NCBI GenBank assembly: GCA_902606585.1
Contig: CACLGX010000004.1
Span: 1-64,000 of the forward strand
Direction: 5' to 3'
Length of the DNA stretch: 64,000 bases
Source: Paracoccaceae bacterium
Lineage (GTDB): Bacteria; Pseudomonadota; Alphaproteobacteria; Rhodobacterales; Rhodobacteraceae
The stretch's first letter is position 1; the number at the start of each line of letters is the position of its first letter. Shown here one piece after another: positions 8,333 to 18,705 of the stretch. The notes beneath the pieces were generated by a model. The model did no database searches. It saw nothing but the letters and a program-made list of their open reading frames with translations, and had not been told where the DNA came from. The position numbers and the translations under genes are program-made.

Positions 8333-9463
8333 ATGTCAAAACGCGATTACTATGAAGTGTTAGGCATAAGTAAGGGTGCATCGTCAGAAGAAATTAAAAA
8401 AGCGTTTCGAACTAAAGCAAAACAGCTCCATCCAGATCGTAATTCAGACAATCCAAACGCGGAAGCTCAGTTCAAGGAGGCTAACGAAGCATACGATATT
8501 TTAAAAGATAGCGAGAAAAAAGCGGCATACGATAGATACGGCCACGCTGCTTTTGAAGGCGGCATGGGCGGCGGCGGAAGTGGCTTCGGCGGTGGAGACT
8601 TTTCTAGTGCCTTTTCTGATGTTTTTGATGATCTCTTTGGAGACATGATGGGAGGCAGAAACAGCCGACGTAGTTCAGCGCGAGGTTCTGATCTCAGATA
8701 TAATCTAAGAGTAACACTTGAAGAAGCCTATTCAGGCTTAGAAAAAACCATAAACGTTCCTTCAACGGTTCAGTGCACATCGTGCAATGGGTCAGGAGCA
8801 GAAAGTGGTACAGAACCTACTACTTGTCCTACTTGTTCCGGTATGGGAAAAGTGCGGGCGTCTCAAGGGTTTTTCACTGTTGAACGCTCTTGTCCGTCTT
8901 GCTCTGGTCTGGGGCAGGTGATAAAAAACCCATGCAGATCTTGCGGCGGGCAAGGCCGGACCAAGAAAGATCGAGCATTATCTGTAAATATTCCTGCAGG
9001 CGTAGAAACAGGAACCAGAATCAGACTTTCTGGTGAAGGCGAAGTCGGCGCACGTGGAGGAACTCAAGGAGATCTGTACATTTTTATCGACGTTTCACAA
9101 CATAAAATTTTTGAACGCGATGGTCATAACTTGTTTTGTCGGGTACCAGTTTCAATGGCGCGTGCAGCACTTGGGGGAGATATAGAGGTACCTACTATAG
9201 ACGGCGGCAGAAGTAGAGTTAAAGTACCATCGGGTAGCCAATCTGGAAGACAAATGAGATTGCGATCAAAAGGCATGCCCGCAATTAAATCAACTAAATA
9301 CGGAGATATGTTTATTGAGCTCGCAGTGGAGACTCCCGTAAATTTGACATCGCGCCAAAAGGAACTGATCAAAGAGTTTGAAGATCTTTCCGAAGATAAC
9401 AACCCAGAGACAAACAACTTTTTTTCTTCGGTTAAGTCATTTTGGGACCAGATGAAGGGTTAA
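8333..9463 (+). CDS. dnaJ: Hsp40 co-chaperone DnaJ
   Basis: A type I DnaJ of 376 residues. The J domain carries the HPD motif (LHPDRNS), followed by a Gly/Phe-rich stretch (about 75-110), the zinc region with four CxxCxGxG repeats ([32 protein letters not shown]) and the C-terminal substrate-binding domains. It delivers substrates to DnaK and stimulates its ATPase. AAAAGGGG precedes the ATG. It is co-oriented with dnaK, with a hairpin between them. Confidence 0.98.
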   Translation: MSKRDYYEVLGISKGASSEEIKKAFRTKAKQLHPDRNSDNPNAEAQFKEANEAYDILKDSEKKAAYDRYGHAAFEGGMGGGGSGFGGGDFSSAFSDVFDDLFGDMMGGRNSRRSSARGSDLRYNLRVTLEEAYSGLEKTINVPSTVQCTSCNGSGAESGTEPTTCPTCSGMGKVRASQGFFTVERSCPSCSGLGQVIKNPCRSCGGQGRTKKDRALSVNIPAGVETGTRIRLSGEGEVGARGGTQGDLYIFIDVSQHKIFERDGHNLFCRVPVSMARAALGGDIEVPTIDGGRSRVKVPSGSQSGRQMRLRSKGMPAIKSTKYGDMFIELAVETPVNLTSRQKELIKEFEDLSEDNNPETNNFFSSVKSFWDQMKG

Positions 9464-9479
9464 AAATAAAGTCTTGAAG

Positions 9480-10655
9480 TCAAATTCTTTCGATGGCTAG
9501 AGCGATTCCCTGCCCACCTCCAATGCACATCGTAATCAAAGCTCGTTTTCCATTTATATTTTCAAGCTGATATAAAGCCTTCAGTGTAATTATTGCTCCT
9601 GTAGCACCAACTGGGTGACCCAATGCGATAGCTCCACCGTTCGGGTTCACAATAGTAGGATCTAAATTGAGCCCCCTATTAACCGCAATTGCTTGCGCCG
9701 CAAAAGCTTCATTACTTTCAATAACATCAAAATCCGATACAACCAGACCAGTTTTTTTCAATAAGTTTTGGACCGCAGGAATTGGACCAACACCCATCAC
9801 CTCAGGTCTAACTCCAGCATGTCCATAACCTATAATCTTAGCCTTGGGTTTTAAACCATATTTTTCAACAGCTTCTACAGATGACAAAACGATTGCAGCA
9901 GCACCATCATTTATTCCAGATGCATTTCCAGCAGTTACTGTACCGTCCTTCTCAAAAACTGGGCGCAAGGAAGCTAAATCTTCCAAGGTTGTAGCTTTGG
10001 GATGCTCATCCTTGTCGAATGGGACCATGTCCCTTTTTACTTTTATTTCTATTGGATTGATTTGACTATGAAACAAGTTATTTGATGCGGCCGATGCAGC
10101 TCTTTTTTGACTTTCTAAAGCAAACTCATCCTGTTCATGCCGAGAAACATTTTGTTCGCGCGCAACATTTTCGGCTGTTACACCCATATGCCCAGTACCA
10201 AAAGGACAATTCAATGCCCCAAGCATCATGTCTAGTGTCTTAACATCTCCCATTTTTGCTCCCCATCTCTGACCTTGCACCGAATAAGGGGAACGGCTCA
10301 TATTCTCAGAACCGCCAGCAACTCCAAAATCCGCATCGCCCAGTGCTATAGACTGTATGACAGAAACAATAGCTTGAACGCCTGAACCACATAAACGATT
10401 GACATTCATAGCAGGAGTTTCTTCAGATATCCCTGCATCCAATGCAGCCACGCGACTGAGATACATATCCCGAGGTTCTGTATTTATAACGTGACCAAAC
10501 GCAACATGCCCAATCTGTTGCCCCTCCACACCTGAACGCTCCATAGCAACTTTTGTTACAGAAGAAGCTAAATCTATCGGCGTAGTATTAGCCAAAGAGC
10601 CTCCAAATGTCCCAATTGGCGTCCTGGCTCCGTCTAGAATGACAATATCTCGCAT
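9480..10655 (-). CDS. Acetyl-CoA acyltransferase (thiolase)
   Basis: A thiolase of 391 residues. The nucleophile is Cys89 (NRLCGSG), the general base His347 (GHPVGATGA) and the second active cysteine Cys377 (CIGGGQG). The longest frame starts 15 codons earlier, but ATG at 10655 is preceded by AAAAGGACC and gives the usual MRDIVILDGARTP start. The enzyme condenses or cleaves acyl-CoA units; whether it serves biosynthesis (PhaA/BktB-like) or degradation cannot be decided here. It has no linked reductase or PHA synthase. It converges on dnaJ with a 16-base gap. Confidence 0.93.
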   Translation of the reverse strand: MRDIVILDGARTPIGTFGGSLANTTPIDLASSVTKVAMERSGVEGQQIGHVAFGHVINTEPRDMYLSRVAALDAGISEETPAMNVNRLCGSGVQAIVSVIQSIALGDADFGVAGGSENMSRSPYSVQGQRWGAKMGDVKTLDMMLGALNCPFGTGHMGVTAENVAREQNVSRHEQDEFALESQKRAASAASNNLFHSQINPIEIKVKRDMVPFDKDEHPKATTLEDLASLRPVFEKDGTVTAGNASGINDGAAAIVLSSVEAVEKYGLKPKAKIIGYGHAGVRPEVMGVGPIPAVQNLLKKTGLVVSDFDVIESNEAFAAQAIAVNRGLNLDPTIVNPNGGAIALGHPVGATGAIITLKALYQLENINGKRALITMCIGGGQGIALAIERI

Positions 10656-10843
10656 CTTTGGTCCTTTTTTGATTAAGTTTGTTAACTTATTTGACAGCAT
10701 AATAATCAGTTACAGACTTGATTGTTAAATCTGTTATTGCCCCTGATCGCCTTGCAGATTGAATTATACCTGTTCTTTTAATTTTATATTGTATTAATAA
10801 AGCATTCAATATGTCACCATTGTTAATTGAGAAAGAAACAAGA

Positions 10844-11695
10844 ATGAACCTAACGTTTTTATCTTTTGGTCACGGATATACGGCACAGGCTCTAACGCCA
10901 TATCTCAATGATAAAGGTTGGAGAGTATTTGGAACATCAAGATCCAAAGATAATTTTTCTGATATTGAAAAGTCAGGAGCTATTCCAATTTTGTGGGGAA
11001 GCAATGAATTAAGATCTGTAATCAGGGAGACTGAATTAGTACTTAGTTCTGTATCACCCGCAAACGGAAGTGACCCTGTTATTAAAACGTATGGAGAAGA
11101 TCTCAAAGATAATTTTAATCAAATTAAATGGGCCGGTTATTTATCGACAATCGGTGTTTATGGCGACACCAAAGGTGAATGGGTCGACGAAAGCTCACCA
11201 CTCAAACCTTCAACAAACCGCGGAATTGCCAGAGTAAACGCTGAGAAAAAATGGCTTAAATATAATTTTCCTACTCACATATTCAGATTGGGTGGAATTT
11301 ATGGGCCAAATCGAGGTCCATTCCAAAAAGTTTTACAGGGAAAAGCCGTTAAGATCATCAAGCCAGGACAAGTCTTCAGCAGGATACATATTCATGATAT
11401 TGTGCAAACACTTCTAGCTTCAATTTCCCAACCTAAACCATATTCGATCTATAATCTCTGCGATGATAATCCAGCGCCTCCACAAGACGTACTTTCATAT
11501 GCAGCTAAGCTTTTAAGTGTTAAGCAGCCACCAACTGTTAGCTTTGAAGACGCCAATCTTTCGGAAATGGCTAGGAGTTTTTACGCTGAAAATAAACGTG
11601 TATCTAATAAATTGATTAAGTCTGAACTTGGCGTTAATTTGATTTACCCGGATTACAAAGTCGGCCTAGAAAATCTCTTAGATCAAGGTTATTGA
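10844..11695 (+). CDS. NAD(P)-dependent epimerase-like protein (YeeZ type)
   Basis: An extended-SDR Rossmann protein of 283 residues. The N-terminus has a degenerate dinucleotide motif (SFGHGYTAQAL) instead of GxxGxxG. The core contains LSTIGVYGD and later LGGIYGPNRGP, where the catalytic Tyr would be in IGVYGD. It resembles E. coli YeeZ, whose function is not known. I chose ATG 10844 because an AGAAAG-like site lies upstream and the Rossmann strand begins at once; an ATG at 10811 in the same frame lacks such a site. It is divergent from the thiolase and ends five bases before the dxs stop. Confidence 0.78.
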   Translation: MNLTFLSFGHGYTAQALTPYLNDKGWRVFGTSRSKDNFSDIEKSGAIPILWGSNELRSVIRETELVLSSVSPANGSDPVIKTYGEDLKDNFNQIKWAGYLSTIGVYGDTKGEWVDESSPLKPSTNRGIARVNAEKKWLKYNFPTHIFRLGGIYGPNRGPFQKVLQGKAVKIIKPGQVFSRIHIHDIVQTLLASISQPKPYSIYNLCDDNPAPPQDVLSYAAKLLSVKQPPTVSFEDANLSEMARSFYAENKRVSNKLIKSELGVNLIYPDYKVGLENLLDQGY

Positions 11696-11700
11696 AATTC

Positions 11701-13629
11701 TTACAAATTTGCCCGCTTGAAAGCTTCAAGTCCAAGCAATGAAAGTACTAAATCTTCTATATTATTAGCATTTAGACCCGCTTGTTTATACATGTCCTCT
11801 GGGCTCGACTGATCGATGAAAAAATCAGGGAAAACCATAGATCTGAATTTAAAACCTTTATCAAAAACACCATTTTCTAACAAAAACTGCTGAACATGAC
11901 TCCCAAACCCGCCTACAGAACCTTCTTCAATAGTAAGAATCGCTTCGTGATTTTCTACTAAACTGATAATCAGTTGCTCGTCTAAAGGTTTTGCAAACCT
12001 AGCATCAACTATTGTTGGCTCGATTCCCTTTAACTTTAAAATCTCTGACGCTTTTAAAACTTCAGAGAGCCTAGTTCCAAAAGAAAGCAAAGCTACCCTA
12101 TTTCCCTTGATAACAATTCTACCTTTGCCAATTTTAATCGGCTTTCCAGTCAATGGTAGGTCACATCCCACACCATTTCCACGCGGATAACGAAAAGCGA
12201 TCGGTCCATCGCTGTAATCTACTGCAGTGGCAACCATATGGACTAACTCAGCCTCATCAGCTGCTGCCATAACGACCATATTTGGCAGATTAGCCATGAA
12301 GGCTATGTCAAAACTACCAGCATGTGTTGGACCATCGGCACCAACTAATCCTGCACGATCTATTGCAAACCTAACTGGTAGGTTTTGCAAAGCAACATCA
12401 TGAACGATTTGATCATAGCCTCTTTGCAGAAAAGTTGAGTATATTGCACAGAACGGCTTCATTCCACCTGCAGCCAAAGCTGCGGAAAATGTAACAGCAT
12501 GTTGTTCAGCTATCCCAACATCAAAACATCTACTTGGATACCTATCTGCAAATAAGTTCAGTCCCGTGCCATCTGGCATTGCCGCTGTCACAGCGCATAT
12601 TTTGGTATCTTGTGCCGCATAGTTTAACAAACTATCAGCAAATACCTTAGTATAACTGGGTGCATTTGACTTGCTAGATTGCTGCTTTCCAGTCAGAATA
12701 TCAAATTTTCCAGTAGCATGGCCTTTATCCCTAGCCTTTTCGGCAGGCATATAGCCTTTTCCTTTTTTGGTAACAACGTGTAATAAGATCGGGCCATCTA
12801 ATCTTTTTTGGATAGTCCTAAAAATAGGTAATAACTGATTTAAATCATGACCATCGATTGGCCCAAGATATGAAAATCCCAAAGCTTCGAAAATAGTATT
12901 TCCTACAGCCATTGACTTCAACAACCGTTTTGCTCTCTTAGCCCCTTCTTTAAAGGGTTCGGGTAGAAAACCTATAGCTCCTTTTGCTATTTGTCGAAAA
13001 TCTTGGAACGGTTCTTCTGCATAAAGCTGAGACAAGTATGAAGACAAAGCCCCAACTGGGGGTGCAATGGACATTTCGTTATCATTCAAAATTACTATTA
13101 GCCGTTTTTTCAAATGACCAGCATTATTCATAGCCTCATAGGCCATTCCTGCACTCATAGATCCATCACCAATCACTGCAATCGTTTCACCTAAACCGGC
13201 TTCACATGAGCCGCCTAAGTCTCTAGCAGTTGCAAAACCCAAGGCAGCAGAAATTGAAGTTGAAGAATGTGCAGCACCAAAAGGATCATATTCACTTTCC
13301 GATCTTTTTGTAAAACCGCTCAATCCATCTTTTTGTCGAAGGGTTCGAATGCGATTTCGTCTTCCAGTTAAAATTTTGTGTGGATAACTTTGATGTGAAA
13401 CATCCCATATTATCTTATCTTTTGGCGCATCGAATACAGCATGCAATGCTATCGTCAGCTCAACAACTCCAAGACCGGCACCTAAATGCCCCCCAGTTTC
13501 TGAAACAGCCGAAATGGTTTCTTGCCTCAGCTCGCTAGCTACTTGAAAAAGTTGTTCATCGGAAAATAACTTTAAATCATAAGGCGAGCTAATCTTATCA
13601 AGAAGTGGTGTGGAAGAATTATTAGACAT
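11701..13629 (-). CDS. dxs: 1-deoxy-D-xylulose-5-phosphate synthase
   Basis: A thiamine-diphosphate enzyme of 642 residues, full length. The TPP/Mg motif is [18 protein letters not shown] with the later [10 protein letters not shown]. The pyrimidine domain has [15 protein letters not shown] and [15 protein letters not shown], and the C-terminal domain ends with EEGSVGGFG. It makes DXP from pyruvate and glyceraldehyde 3-phosphate, the first step of the MEP pathway. It is the last gene of a five-gene minus-strand operon, 14 bases after the prenyl synthase, so precursor supply and chain elongation are co-expressed. Confidence 0.97.
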   Translation of the reverse strand: MSNNSSTPLLDKISSPYDLKLFSDEQLFQVASELRQETISAVSETGGHLGAGLGVVELTIALHAVFDAPKDKIIWDVSHQSYPHKILTGRRNRIRTLRQKDGLSGFTKRSESEYDPFGAAHSSTSISAALGFATARDLGGSCEAGLGETIAVIGDGSMSAGMAYEAMNNAGHLKKRLIVILNDNEMSIAPPVGALSSYLSQLYAEEPFQDFRQIAKGAIGFLPEPFKEGAKRAKRLLKSMAVGNTIFEALGFSYLGPIDGHDLNQLLPIFRTIQKRLDGPILLHVVTKKGKGYMPAEKARDKGHATGKFDILTGKQQSSKSNAPSYTKVFADSLLNYAAQDTKICAVTAAMPDGTGLNLFADRYPSRCFDVGIAEQHAVTFSAALAAGGMKPFCAIYSTFLQRGYDQIVHDVALQNLPVRFAIDRAGLVGADGPTHAGSFDIAFMANLPNMVVMAAADEAELVHMVATAVDYSDGPIAFRYPRGNGVGCDLPLTGKPIKIGKGRIVIKGNRVALLSFGTRLSEVLKASEILKLKGIEPTIVDARFAKPLDEQLIISLVENHEAILTIEEGSVGGFGSHVQQFLLENGVFDKGFKFRSMVFPDFFIDQSSPEDMYKQAGLNANNIEDLVLSLLGLEAFKRANL

Positions 13630-13643
13630 GTTTCTCTTTCAAA

Positions 13644-14501
13644 CTAATAATCTCGCGAAATAACGAATTCGGCTGCTTGTTTCAAGATCTGTGATCGCTG
13701 TCCGTAAATTGCGACTGAATCACACGCTTCATCGATTAAATCTCGAGCCTTTTTCTGAGCACCATCAACACCTAATAATGATACAAAAGTCGCTTTGTTG
13801 GCTGATGCATCTTTCATCAGTTTTTTGCCTGCTTTGATTTGGTTTCCAGTAGCATCCAACAAGTCATCAGCTATTTGAAAAGCTAAACCTACAGCTTTTG
13901 CATATTTTTCTAACGGTCTTACGTCTTCATCAGCCATATGCGCGCCTGCAGTTATGGCCCATAGAATAAGCGCACCCGTTTTACCTTGTTGCAACTTTAT
14001 AATATCATCTAAACTTAATGCAGCAGTAGATTGTTCAGCAGAAATATCTAAAGCTTGCCCCATTACCATACCTTTCGCACCTGCTGCTTTGGCTAAATTG
14101 TAGGCAAGCTTACTCGAATTAGGCACTACACTGTTTAGTGTCAGCTCAAAAGATAGAGCTTGTAAGGCGTCTCCAACTAAAATTGCTGTCGCTACATCCC
14201 ATTTTTTATGAACGGTTGGACGTCCACGCCGCAAGTCATCGTTATCCATATCTGGCAAATCATCGTGGACTAAAGAGTATGTATGCATAGCCTCGATGCC
14301 CGATGCTGGCCATTTAGCTAAACCTGGATCTATTTCAAATAGGGAAGAACTTTCTAGCACAAAAAATGCTCTAAGTTTTTTACCCCCTTGAAGCGAGTAT
14401 CGCATCGCATCAACTATTTCAATTTCACCAAAGTCTTTCAGATAATTTATTATTGTTTTTTCTACAATTTCTGCAGAAAAACCCAGACGATCTCTAAACA
14501 T
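13644..14501 (-). CDS. ispA: Short-chain prenyl diphosphate synthase (FPP synthase type)
   Basis: A trans-prenyltransferase of 285 residues with both Asp-rich motifs: the first in LVHDDLPDMDNDDLRRG and the second in FQIADDLLDATG. The two-residue insertion in the first motif (DDxxxxD) is characteristic of bacterial type farnesyl diphosphate synthases. It joins IPP units onto DMAPP/GPP for quinones, undecaprenol and possibly carotenoids. ATG at 14501 is preferred to the TTG one codon upstream. It overlaps the xseB stop by 8 bases. The exact chain length (C15 or C20) is not certain. Confidence 0.92.
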   Translation of the reverse strand: MFRDRLGFSAEIVEKTIINYLKDFGEIEIVDAMRYSLQGGKKLRAFFVLESSSLFEIDPGLAKWPASGIEAMHTYSLVHDDLPDMDNDDLRRGRPTVHKKWDVATAILVGDALQALSFELTLNSVVPNSSKLAYNLAKAAGAKGMVMGQALDISAEQSTAALSLDDIIKLQQGKTGALILWAITAGAHMADEDVRPLEKYAKAVGLAFQIADDLLDATGNQIKAGKKLMKDASANKATFVSLLGVDGAQKKARDLIDEACDSVAIYGQRSQILKQAAEFVISRDY

Positions 14502-14742
14502 CAAAGTCCTTGAACGGTTTCGTTCCCGTTACTGATCCATCTTCATCTAAAGTTATAGCTGCAACCTTTTGCTCAGCCTCTTTTAACTTAGTCTCACATC
14601 GTTTTTTTAATTCTGCACCTTTTTCATAGAGAGATATACTATCTTCAAGAGGAACGTCGCCTCTTTCTAGCTGTGTTACAATTCTTTCAAGCTCACTCAT
14701 TGCCTGTTCAAAAGTCATTTCGGAGATAGGTGTGTCATTCAT
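14494..14742 (-). CDS. xseB: Exodeoxyribonuclease VII small subunit
   Basis: A helical protein of 82 residues with the family pattern FEQAMSELERIVTQLERGDVPLEDSI and YEKGAELKKRCETKL. It partners XseA, which is not in the window, in degrading single-stranded DNA. The start at 14742 lies one base after the HDAC stop (14744-14746) with GAGG just upstream, better than the frame's first codon at 14769 inside the deacetylase. The xseB-ispA-dxs order is common across proteobacteria. Confidence 0.94.
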   Translation of the reverse strand: MNDTPISEMTFEQAMSELERIVTQLERGDVPLEDSISLYEKGAELKKRCETKLKEAEQKVAAITLDEDGSVTGTKPFKDFDV

Positions 14743-14743
14743 A

Positions 14744-15667
14744 TCAGGCCTCACATAATTTCGTAACATGGGCTTTAACAGAATCTGCCAAAGCTCTTAA
14801 ATCATAACCGCCCTCTAATGTAGATACCAGCCGTCCCTCGCAGCATTCTTCTGCAATTTTACAGAGCCTTTCCGTCAACCAAGAAAAATCTGCCGTTGAC
14901 CAATTTAGTTCTGCTAGAGGATCTGCTTCATGCGCGTCAAAACCCGCCGATATTAATATCAGCTCAGGCTCAAATTTTTGTAATACTGGAAAAACTAGTG
15001 CTTCGTATTTTTGACGCATAAGTGAACCATTACTTTTTGGGGGTAACGGTATATTAACAATATTTTTGTAATTGCCTTGCTCTTCCTCGGTTCCAGTTCC
15101 TGGCCAAAGGGGTATTTGCTGAGAAGTAAAAGTTAAGCAACGGCTTTCATCCCAAAGTATCTCCTGAGTTCCGTTCCCATGATGGACATCAAAATCAATA
15201 ACTGCAACTCTTTTTAAACCATGAAAATCAAGTGCATGCTTTACTCCAAGAGCAATGTTTCCAAACAAACAAAAACCCATAGCCGTTTGTGTTTCAGCAT
15301 GGTGACCCGGAGGCCTGACAGCAACAAACGCATTTTTGGCTTCGCCAGACAAAACTAAATCTACAGCACGTAAAACACCCCCGGCAGCCCGGTAGGCAGC
15401 AGTCAGAGAGCCAGAAGAAATATGGGTATCGCCATCTAAAGATTTAAAACCAGTTTCAGGCACTTCATCTTGCAAGTAATTAATATACTCAAGAGGATGA
15501 ATTCTAAGAATGTCATCTTCTGCTGCCATAGGTGCACTAAACCGCGATAAGTTAATGTCTTTTAATGCTTCTAAAATATATTCCAGCCTGGCTACTTGTT
15601 CTGGATGCCTTGGCGGCGTCACATGTTGCAGACACTCTTCGTGCGTTACAAGTGCTGTTTTCTTCAT
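14744..15667 (-). CDS. HDAC-family deacetylase (acetylpolyamine amidohydrolase-like)
   Basis: A zinc amidohydrolase of 307 residues in the histone deacetylase superfamily. The catalytic His pair is His122/His123 (RPPGHHAE), zinc ligands are Asp160 and His162 (DFDVHHGNGTQ) with the third Asp in SAGFDAHEADPL, and the transition-state Tyr is in EGGYDL. The fold and length match bacterial class II-like enzymes and acetylpolyamine deacetylases. The ATG overlaps the aminotransferase stop as TGATG, so the two are translationally coupled. Since that aminotransferase resembles putrescine:pyruvate enzymes, removal of acetyl groups from polyamines is a reasonable hypothesis, not shown by the sequence. 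Confidence 0.88.
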   Translation of the reverse strand: MKKTALVTHEECLQHVTPPRHPEQVARLEYILEALKDINLSRFSAPMAAEDDILRIHPLEYINYLQDEVPETGFKSLDGDTHISSGSLTAAYRAAGGVLRAVDLVLSGEAKNAFVAVRPPGHHAETQTAMGFCLFGNIALGVKHALDFHGLKRVAVIDFDVHHGNGTQEILWDESRCLTFTSQQIPLWPGTGTEEEQGNYKNIVNIPLPPKSNGSLMRQKYEALVFPVLQKFEPELILISAGFDAHEADPLAELNWSTADFSWLTERLCKIAEECCEGRLVSTLEGGYDLRALADSVKAHVTKLCEA

Positions 15668-17055
15668 CAAGAAATTAAGCCTTCGTTCATTAATTTTTCA
15701 AATGTCTCATCTAAAGCTTTTTTCGCTCGCTTGATCAGTAAATCAATTTCCGATTTTGTGATTATTAGTGGAGGTGAAATAATCATTCGGTCGCCAACGT
15801 GCCGCATTATAAGATTGTTTGCGAAACATCTTTCTCTGCAAATATATCCAACTTTACCGGCATCTGATGTAAATGGGGAACGATTTTCTTTATTTGGGGT
15901 TAATGCTATGGAGCCCATCATACCTACTATTTTTGCTTCGCCAACAAGTGGGTGCGTGCATAAGCCCTCCCACTCTTTTTTCAAATATGGTGCAACATCA
16001 TTTTTTACATGCCCAATTATATTTTCGTCCTCAATAATACGTAGATTTTCAAGCGCTACAGCTGCTGCCACAGGATGGCTTGAATAAGTATAGCCATGAT
16101 TAAATTCATCCCTGGAAATGACACTTTCAATTTCATCAGAAACTATTGAACCGCCAATGGGTTGATACCCGCTGCTTAAACCCTTCGCGATTGTCATTAT
16201 ATCAGGTTTTATATCTAGGGTCTGGCTTCCAAACCAATTACCCGTTCGACCAAAGCCACAGATTACTTCATCTGCAATTAAAAGTATTCCATAATGATTG
16301 CAAATGCGTTGAACTTCCGGCCAATATGAATCCGGAGCAACAATTACACCTCCAGCACCTTGAACAGGTTCAGCTATGAAAGCTGCCACGCGGTCTACTC
16401 CCAAAGATTTAATTTTTTCTTCCAGTTCTCGGGCGCGAGCTAAACCAAAATCTTCGGGTGACAATTCACCACCTTCAGACCACCAATTAGGTTGATTGAT
16501 ATGATGTATGTCAGGTATTGGCATGCCACCTTGATCATGCATTGCTGACATACCACCTAATGATCCAGAGCCAACACTTGAGCCGTGATATGCATTTTTT
16601 CGACTAATGATAATTGATTTATTTGGCTTGCCTTTTAATGCCCAGTAATGCCGAACCAATCTTATATTCGTATCATTGGCCTCAGACCCTGAACTGGCAA
16701 AAAACAAATGGTTTAAATCAAATGGAGCCAATTCAGCCAACTTTTCGGCCAACTCTATAGCTGGAAGATGTGTCGTTTGAAAAAATGTATTGTAATACGA
16801 TAGCTCTTTCATTTGACGCGCAGCGACTTCCGCAAGTTCATGACGCCCATAACCTATATTAACACACCATAGACCAGACATGGCATCTAATATTTCTTCT
16901 CCTTCTGAGTCATATACAAAAACACCATTAGCACGCGTTATTACACGCGCGCCTTTTTCACCCAATTCTGCTTGTGCCGTGAACGGGTGCATATGATGAG
17001 CAGCATCACGCATTTGAAGTGCTTTAGTTGGAAACTTATTTGATAGTAAATTCAT
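15667..17055 (-). CDS. Class III aminotransferase (putrescine/omega-amino type)
   Basis: A PLP enzyme of 462 residues. The PLP-stacking region is SSGSEAND, the pyridine-nitrogen Asp262 lies in IADEVICGFGRTG, and the Schiff-base lysine is Lys291 (TIAKGLSSGYQP). The LWCVNIGYGR motif near residue 63 and the overall length fit the SpuC/omega-amino acid:pyruvate group. GAGG precedes the ATG. It is first in the operon leading to the deacetylase, xseB, ispA and dxs. Substrate candidates are putrescine, beta-alanine or taurine; the downstream deacetylase favours polyamines. Confidence 0.88.
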   Translation of the reverse strand: MNLLSNKFPTKALQMRDAAHHMHPFTAQAELGEKGARVITRANGVFVYDSEGEEILDAMSGLWCVNIGYGRHELAEVAARQMKELSYYNTFFQTTHLPAIELAEKLAELAPFDLNHLFFASSGSEANDTNIRLVRHYWALKGKPNKSIIISRKNAYHGSSVGSGSLGGMSAMHDQGGMPIPDIHHINQPNWWSEGGELSPEDFGLARARELEEKIKSLGVDRVAAFIAEPVQGAGGVIVAPDSYWPEVQRICNHYGILLIADEVICGFGRTGNWFGSQTLDIKPDIMTIAKGLSSGYQPIGGSIVSDEIESVISRDEFNHGYTYSSHPVAAAVALENLRIIEDENIIGHVKNDVAPYLKKEWEGLCTHPLVGEAKIVGMMGSIALTPNKENRSPFTSDAGKVGYICRERCFANNLIMRHVGDRMIISPPLIITKSEIDLLIKRAKKALDETFEKLMNEGLIS

Positions 17056-17173
17056 AGGGTTGCCTCATAAGCTTTTAATTTAATTTTTGTAAAGAAACTT
17101 CTTTTAACTAGCATTGACAGAGCTTTTACCGACTGTAATTGTAAAAATTCATAAAACAATAAAGAAGTGGCAT
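17056..17173. promoter_or_regulatory. Divergent control region between two aminotransferase genes
   Basis: This 118-base region separates two divergent class III aminotransferase genes. On the plus strand TTGACA at 17114-17119 resembles a -35 box, with poor -10 candidates near 17134-17141. An AAGTGG-like ribosome binding site is at 17165-17170. Both genes are probably controlled from here. Confidence 0.4.
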
Positions 17174-18577
17174 ATGACCTTACAAAATTTTGATGGAAAA
17201 AATGACACCATTACTCCAGAGCAAGTACAATACTGGGATCATAAACATCTGATCCATCCGTGGAGTGAATTCTCAGAAGATGGCTTTGACATGACGCAGG
17301 TCTCAAGAGCCGATGGTATATATCTTTATGACGCGCACGGAAATAAGTTAATTGACGGTCCAGGTGGTATGTGGTGCGTTAATATAGGATATGGGCGAAA
17401 AGAAATGGCAGATGCTATTTCTGAACAGATTATGAATATGACATATTCAAGTCCATGGTTTACTACCAACGAACCCGCTGCAATGTTAGCCAAAGTTATA
17501 ACTGAAAAAACGCCTGGTGACCTGAACCGTGTCTTTTTTTCGAATGGGGGCTCTGACGCTGTCGATACAGCTTTAAGATTTGTTCAATATCGAAATAACG
17601 TTATAGGCCAACCTGATAAAAAGAAAATATTATGCAGGGAAAGAGGTTACCATGGATCGTCTTATCTGGCAGCGACAGTGTCCGGAACCAGTCGAGAGCA
17701 TGATCGGCGATATATGGATACCCAACACGATCTTGCAATTATGCTACCTAATATAAATCCTTACATACGTCCAAGTGGAACATCTCTAGAGGAATGGTGC
17801 GATGAGAAAATATCAGAAATGGAGGAAACAATTTTATCAATTGGACCTGACCTAATTGGATGCTTTATCGCCGAACCTATCCTGGCTTCAGGAGGGGTAA
17901 TCGTACCACCTCCTGGTTACCACCAACGCTCGCTTGAGCTATGTAAAAAACACGATATTGTTTATATTTCGGATGAAACAGTCACTGGTTTTGGCCGCTT
18001 GGGTCATTGGTTTGCATCAAAAGAAGTTTTTGGAATTCAACCAGATATTATCACATGCGCAAAGGGATTGACGTCAGGCTACCTTCCCATGGGCGCTGCT
18101 ATAATCTCCGAAAGTCTTATTGATGGCATAAAAAATACAGACGGATCTCAACCCTTTACGAATGGTTACACATATTCGTGCCACCCAGTTGCCGCCAAGG
18201 CGGCTCTCACCAATATAGATATAATGTCAAAAGACAGAATCTTAGAACATGTGCGAAAGGTATCACCCCATTTTCAAAACAGACTACGCGATTTAGGCAA
18301 AAAATATGATATAATAGGGGACGCTCGGGGAGTAGGGCTTCTTGGATGCCTGGAAGGTTTGGGCTCTAAAGACTCATCGGAAGAAGCGCGCCTTAAAATT
18401 GACACCGAATTTGGTCAAATGATGGATAAAGCTTGCGAGAAACGTGGGCTGCTTGTTCGGCCAATAATTAACATGTGTGTATTTTCGCCGCCACTTATCA
18501 TTACCCAAAGCGAAATAGATGATATGTTTGATATCCTTGAGGAAGCGATAGTAGAGGTTCAAGAAAACTATAGTTAG
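17174..18577 (+). CDS. Class III aminotransferase, second paralogue
   Basis: A PLP enzyme of 467 residues. Asp267 (YISDETVTGFGRLG) and the Schiff-base Lys297 (ITCAKGLTSGYLPMG) are present. It shares the MWCVNIGYGR signature with its divergent neighbour but differs around the substrate region (FFSNGGSDAVDTALR, PYIRPSGTSLEEW). The ATG at 17174 begins the conserved part; a TTG 20 codons earlier coincides with the -35-like TTGACA and is unlikely to be the start. The true amino donor is unknown; amine, taurine or beta-alanine are possible. Confidence 0.86.
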   Translation: MTLQNFDGKNDTITPEQVQYWDHKHLIHPWSEFSEDGFDMTQVSRADGIYLYDAHGNKLIDGPGGMWCVNIGYGRKEMADAISEQIMNMTYSSPWFTTNEPAAMLAKVITEKTPGDLNRVFFSNGGSDAVDTALRFVQYRNNVIGQPDKKKILCRERGYHGSSYLAATVSGTSREHDRRYMDTQHDLAIMLPNINPYIRPSGTSLEEWCDEKISEMEETILSIGPDLIGCFIAEPILASGGVIVPPPGYHQRSLELCKKHDIVYISDETVTGFGRLGHWFASKEVFGIQPDIITCAKGLTSGYLPMGAAIISESLIDGIKNTDGSQPFTNGYTYSCHPVAAKAALTNIDIMSKDRILEHVRKVSPHFQNRLRDLGKKYDIIGDARGVGLLGCLEGLGSKDSSEEARLKIDTEFGQMMDKACEKRGLLVRPIINMCVFSPPLIITQSEIDDMFDILEEAIVEVQENYS

Positions 18578-18705
18578 ATACCTGTTTTATTACTTTTTTG
18601 ACGAACAAGAAGTATTTATATAGAGCCAAATAACTTAACAACAAATTTACTCAGTAATGATTTCAAACGGATTTAACCGACATAAAAACTGCTGTATTTA
18701 GGCTT

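Noticed and set aside
15596..16087. Plus-strand frame over the deacetylase and aminotransferase
   Set aside because: It runs across the coupled minus-strand genes and has the composition of a reverse-strand shadow.
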